Positions 12,230 through 13,552 of a stretch of DNA of 13,552 bases are shown here, piece by piece (position 1 is the first letter of the stretch; every line of letters starts with the position of its first letter). The notes under the pieces were generated by a model. It saw nothing but the letters and a program-made list of their open reading frames with translations, was not told the origin of the DNA and made no database searches. The translations under genes were made by a program, and so were the position numbers. The stretch is from an uncultured Clostridia bacterium (lineage in GTDB: Bacteria > Bacillota > Clostridia > Oscillospirales > Ruminococcaceae), in NCBI GenBank assembly GCA_947584825.1, contig CANPWR010000031.1, forward strand, positions 1 to 13,552, read 5' to 3'.

Positions 12230-13336
12230 ATGGTTATTTTAGAAGAAATAAAACAAGAACTATCAGGTTATGCACCAAAGCTATCTGAGTTATATGATGT
12301 TTTGGAGATTGACAATAATAAGCTTAAGCTAAAAGAGCTTCAGGATAAAACTCTCGACAGCAATTTCTGGAACGATTCTGATAATTCTCAAAAAGTTCTG
12401 AAAGAAATAAAGTCGATTGAAGATACAATAAAATCATATGTTGATACAAAGGATAAATATGATGAAATTTCACTTATGATTGAGCTTGCAGAGGAGGATA
12501 ATGATGAAAATCTTGCTCTTGAAGCCAAAACCGAACTTAAAAAATTTGCTGAAAATATCGACGCATTAACAATTACTACCCTGCTGACAGGTGAATACGA
12601 CCACAATAATGCGATTATTTCTTTTCACCCGGGTGCAGGCGGCACAGAGGCTCAGGACTGGGCTGAGATGCTCCTTAGAATGTATACAAGATACGCTGAA
12701 AAGCACGCTTTCAAGGTTACAATGCTTGATTATCTTGAAGGAGGAGAGGCAGGAATAAAAAGTGCTACTGTTCTTATTGAGGGCAGAAATGCTTACGGTT
12801 TTCTAAAGAGTGAGGCTGGTATTCACCGACTTGTTAGAATATCTCCGTTTGATAGCTCCGGAAGCCGTCACACCTCCTTTGCGGCAGTTGACATAATGCC
12901 TGAAATCGACGACAGTACATCTGTCGAAATAAAACCCGAAGACATAAAAATGGACACTTACCGTGCAAGCGGAGCAGGCGGTCAGCACATAAACAAAACC
13001 GATTCCGCCGTGAGAATTACTCACTTACCTACAGGTATTGTTTGTTCCTGCCAGACCCAGCGTTCACAGCATCAAAACAGGGATTACGCTATGAAAATGC
13101 TTAAAGCTAAGCTTATTGAAATCAAGGAACGAGAGCATCTGGAAAAAATCGAGGACATAAAGGGAGAACATAAAGAAATCGCTTGGGGAGCGCAGATACG
13201 TTCATATGTATTTATGCCATACACTCTTGTAAAGGATCACAGAACAAACTGTGAGGTTAAAAATGTCGAGTCTGTTATGAACGGAAATATTGATCCGTTT
13301 ATAGACACATATTTGCGAAAAGAAATTAAAGAATAA
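12230..13336 (+). CDS. prfB: Peptide chain release factor 2, no programmed frameshift
   Basis: RF2 reads UGA and UAA stop codons and triggers peptide release. The 368-residue product is complete in one frame: the N-terminal helical domain, then FHPGAGGTEAQDW (about 132-144), the stop-recognition SPF (205-207, RISPFDSSGSRHTSF) and the catalytic GGQ (250-252). SPF rather than PxT identifies RF2, not RF1. Most bacterial prfB genes carry an in-frame TGA at about codon 26 with a +1 frameshift. Here the aligned codons are GTT TTG GAG ATT GAC, with no TGA and no CTTTGA slip site, so the autoregulatory frameshift is absent. I chose ATG 12230 with GGAG seven bases upstream; TTG 12218 lacks a site and overlaps that GGAG. 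Confidence 0.96.
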   Translation: MVILEEIKQELSGYAPKLSELYDVLEIDNNKLKLKELQDKTLDSNFWNDSDNSQKVLKEIKSIEDTIKSYVDTKDKYDEISLMIELAEEDNDENLALEAKTELKKFAENIDALTITTLLTGEYDHNNAIISFHPGAGGTEAQDWAEMLLRMYTRYAEKHAFKVTMLDYLEGGEAGIKSATVLIEGRNAYGFLKSEAGIHRLVRISPFDSSGSRHTSFAAVDIMPEIDDSTSVEIKPEDIKMDTYRASGAGGQHINKTDSAVRITHLPTGIVCSCQTQRSQHQNRDYAMKMLKAKLIEIKEREHLEKIEDIKGEHKEIAWGAQIRSYVFMPYTLVKDHRTNCEVKNVESVMNGNIDPFIDTYLRKEIKE

Positions 13337-13341
13337 TAGCT

Positions 13342-13376
13342 AAAACCGCCCGGGTACTCCACACCCGAGCGGTTTT
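13342..13376. terminator. Bidirectional terminator after prfB
   Basis: AAAACCGC (13342-13349) pairs with GCGGTTTT (13369-13376). After one C-A mismatch CGGGT/ACCCG adds five pairs around a seven-base loop. T tracts are short (four T) in both directions, but the 13-pair GC-rich stem is strong. It stands six bases after the prfB stop and 24 bases from the stop of the convergent gene. Confidence 0.85.
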
Positions 13377-13399
13377 ATATAGGAACATATTAAGGAAGC

Positions 13400-13552
13400 T
13401 TATTTAGCCTTTACTTTCCTTATCTTCTTTATCCAACTGCTGTATACCTTTTGAGTAACACCATTTGCATCTTGATAAGTTGTGTATGCTCTTACTCTTA
13501 TGTAGTATGTCTTTTTGCGTTTGATTTTATTGCTCTTTATCGTTACTTTCTT
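13400..13552 (-). CDS. C-terminal end of a probable Fn3-like surface protein (partial)
   Basis: An open minus-strand frame runs from the right edge to TAA at 13402-13400 and encodes the last 50 residues of a longer protein. The pattern KKTYYIRVRAYTTY...GVTQKVYSSWIKKIRKVKAK is the typical end of a fibronectin type III-like module (YY-x-RVRAY ... YSSW) with a Lys-rich tail, as often found at the C-terminus of secreted or cell-wall proteins of gut Clostridia. The start, signal peptide and other domains lie outside the window, so function is not assigned. Convergent with prfB and shares its terminator. Confidence 0.75.
   Translation of the reverse strand, partial: KKVTIKSNKIKRKKTYYIRVRAYTTYQDANGVTQKVYSSWIKKIRKVKAK

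Noticed and set aside
12300..12325. Programmed frameshift site in prfB
   Set aside because: No in-frame TGA, no CTTTGA slip sequence and no upstream AGGGGG-like stimulator; the gene is open in one frame.

Overview
The window reads as an ordinary but well-organised stretch of a low-GC, Gram-positive, Clostridia-type chromosome. Evidence: A+T-rich DNA with consensus sigma-A promoters (several exact TTGACA-17-TATAAT), AAGGAGG-type ribosome binding sites, the Firmicutes gene order rpsF-ssb-rpsR, an LtaS-type lipoteichoic acid synthase homologue, a YerC/TrpR-like regulator, and zinc-type (four-cysteine) L28 and S18 ribosomal proteins. A class Clostridia genome (Oscillospiraceae/Lachnospiraceae style) is my best inference; the species cannot be read from the sequence. 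I see no phage, insertion sequence, CRISPR array or integration scar.

Layout from left to right. (1) 1-2150, minus strand: tRNA-Val(UAC), then a compact unit transcribed leftwards of a YerC/TrpR-like regulator, a SAM-dependent methyltransferase overlapping it, and hslO (Hsp33). Two related inverted repeats lie in the leader of this unit. (2) 2254-2872: tRNA-Thr(GGU) with an ideal promoter and terminator on the minus strand, and rpmB (L28) on the plus strand followed by two hairpins. (3) 2886-5353: a large LTA-synthase-family membrane phosphotransferase (minus), divergent from a LysR-type regulator (plus); the two -35 boxes lie in the arms of one inverted repeat. (4) 5384-8760: the LysR regulator, which resembles streptococcal MetR/MtaR, converges on metE (cobalamin-independent methionine synthase). 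A near-perfect MET-box palindrome sits about 66 bp upstream of the inferred metE start site, so this looks like a regulator-target pair for methionine synthesis. (5) 8761-9983: rpsF-ssb-rpsR operon (minus), whose -35 box contains the galU stop codon. (6) 9980-12130: galU (UDP-glucose pyrophosphorylase) and a multi-domain zinc-finger membrane protein (RING/PHD-like finger, zinc ribbon, DUF2628-like membrane part), both minus. Both have a strong Shine-Dalgarno too far from the start codon, with a small hairpin in between. (7) 12171-13376: prfB (RF2) on the plus strand without the usual programmed frameshift, ended by a two-way terminator shared with (8) the C-terminal end of a probable Fn3-like surface protein running off the right edge (minus).

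Functional threads. Envelope: galU makes UDP-glucose, a precursor for glycolipid anchors and wall glycans, and the LtaS-like enzyme builds polyglycerolphosphate. Translation: two tRNAs, L28, S6, S18 and RF2. Methionine/one-carbon: MetR-like regulator and MetE. Stress: Hsp33. The least understood items are the zinc-finger membrane protein, the twin operator-like palindromes before the TrpR-like gene, and the hairpins placed between Shine-Dalgarno and start codon.
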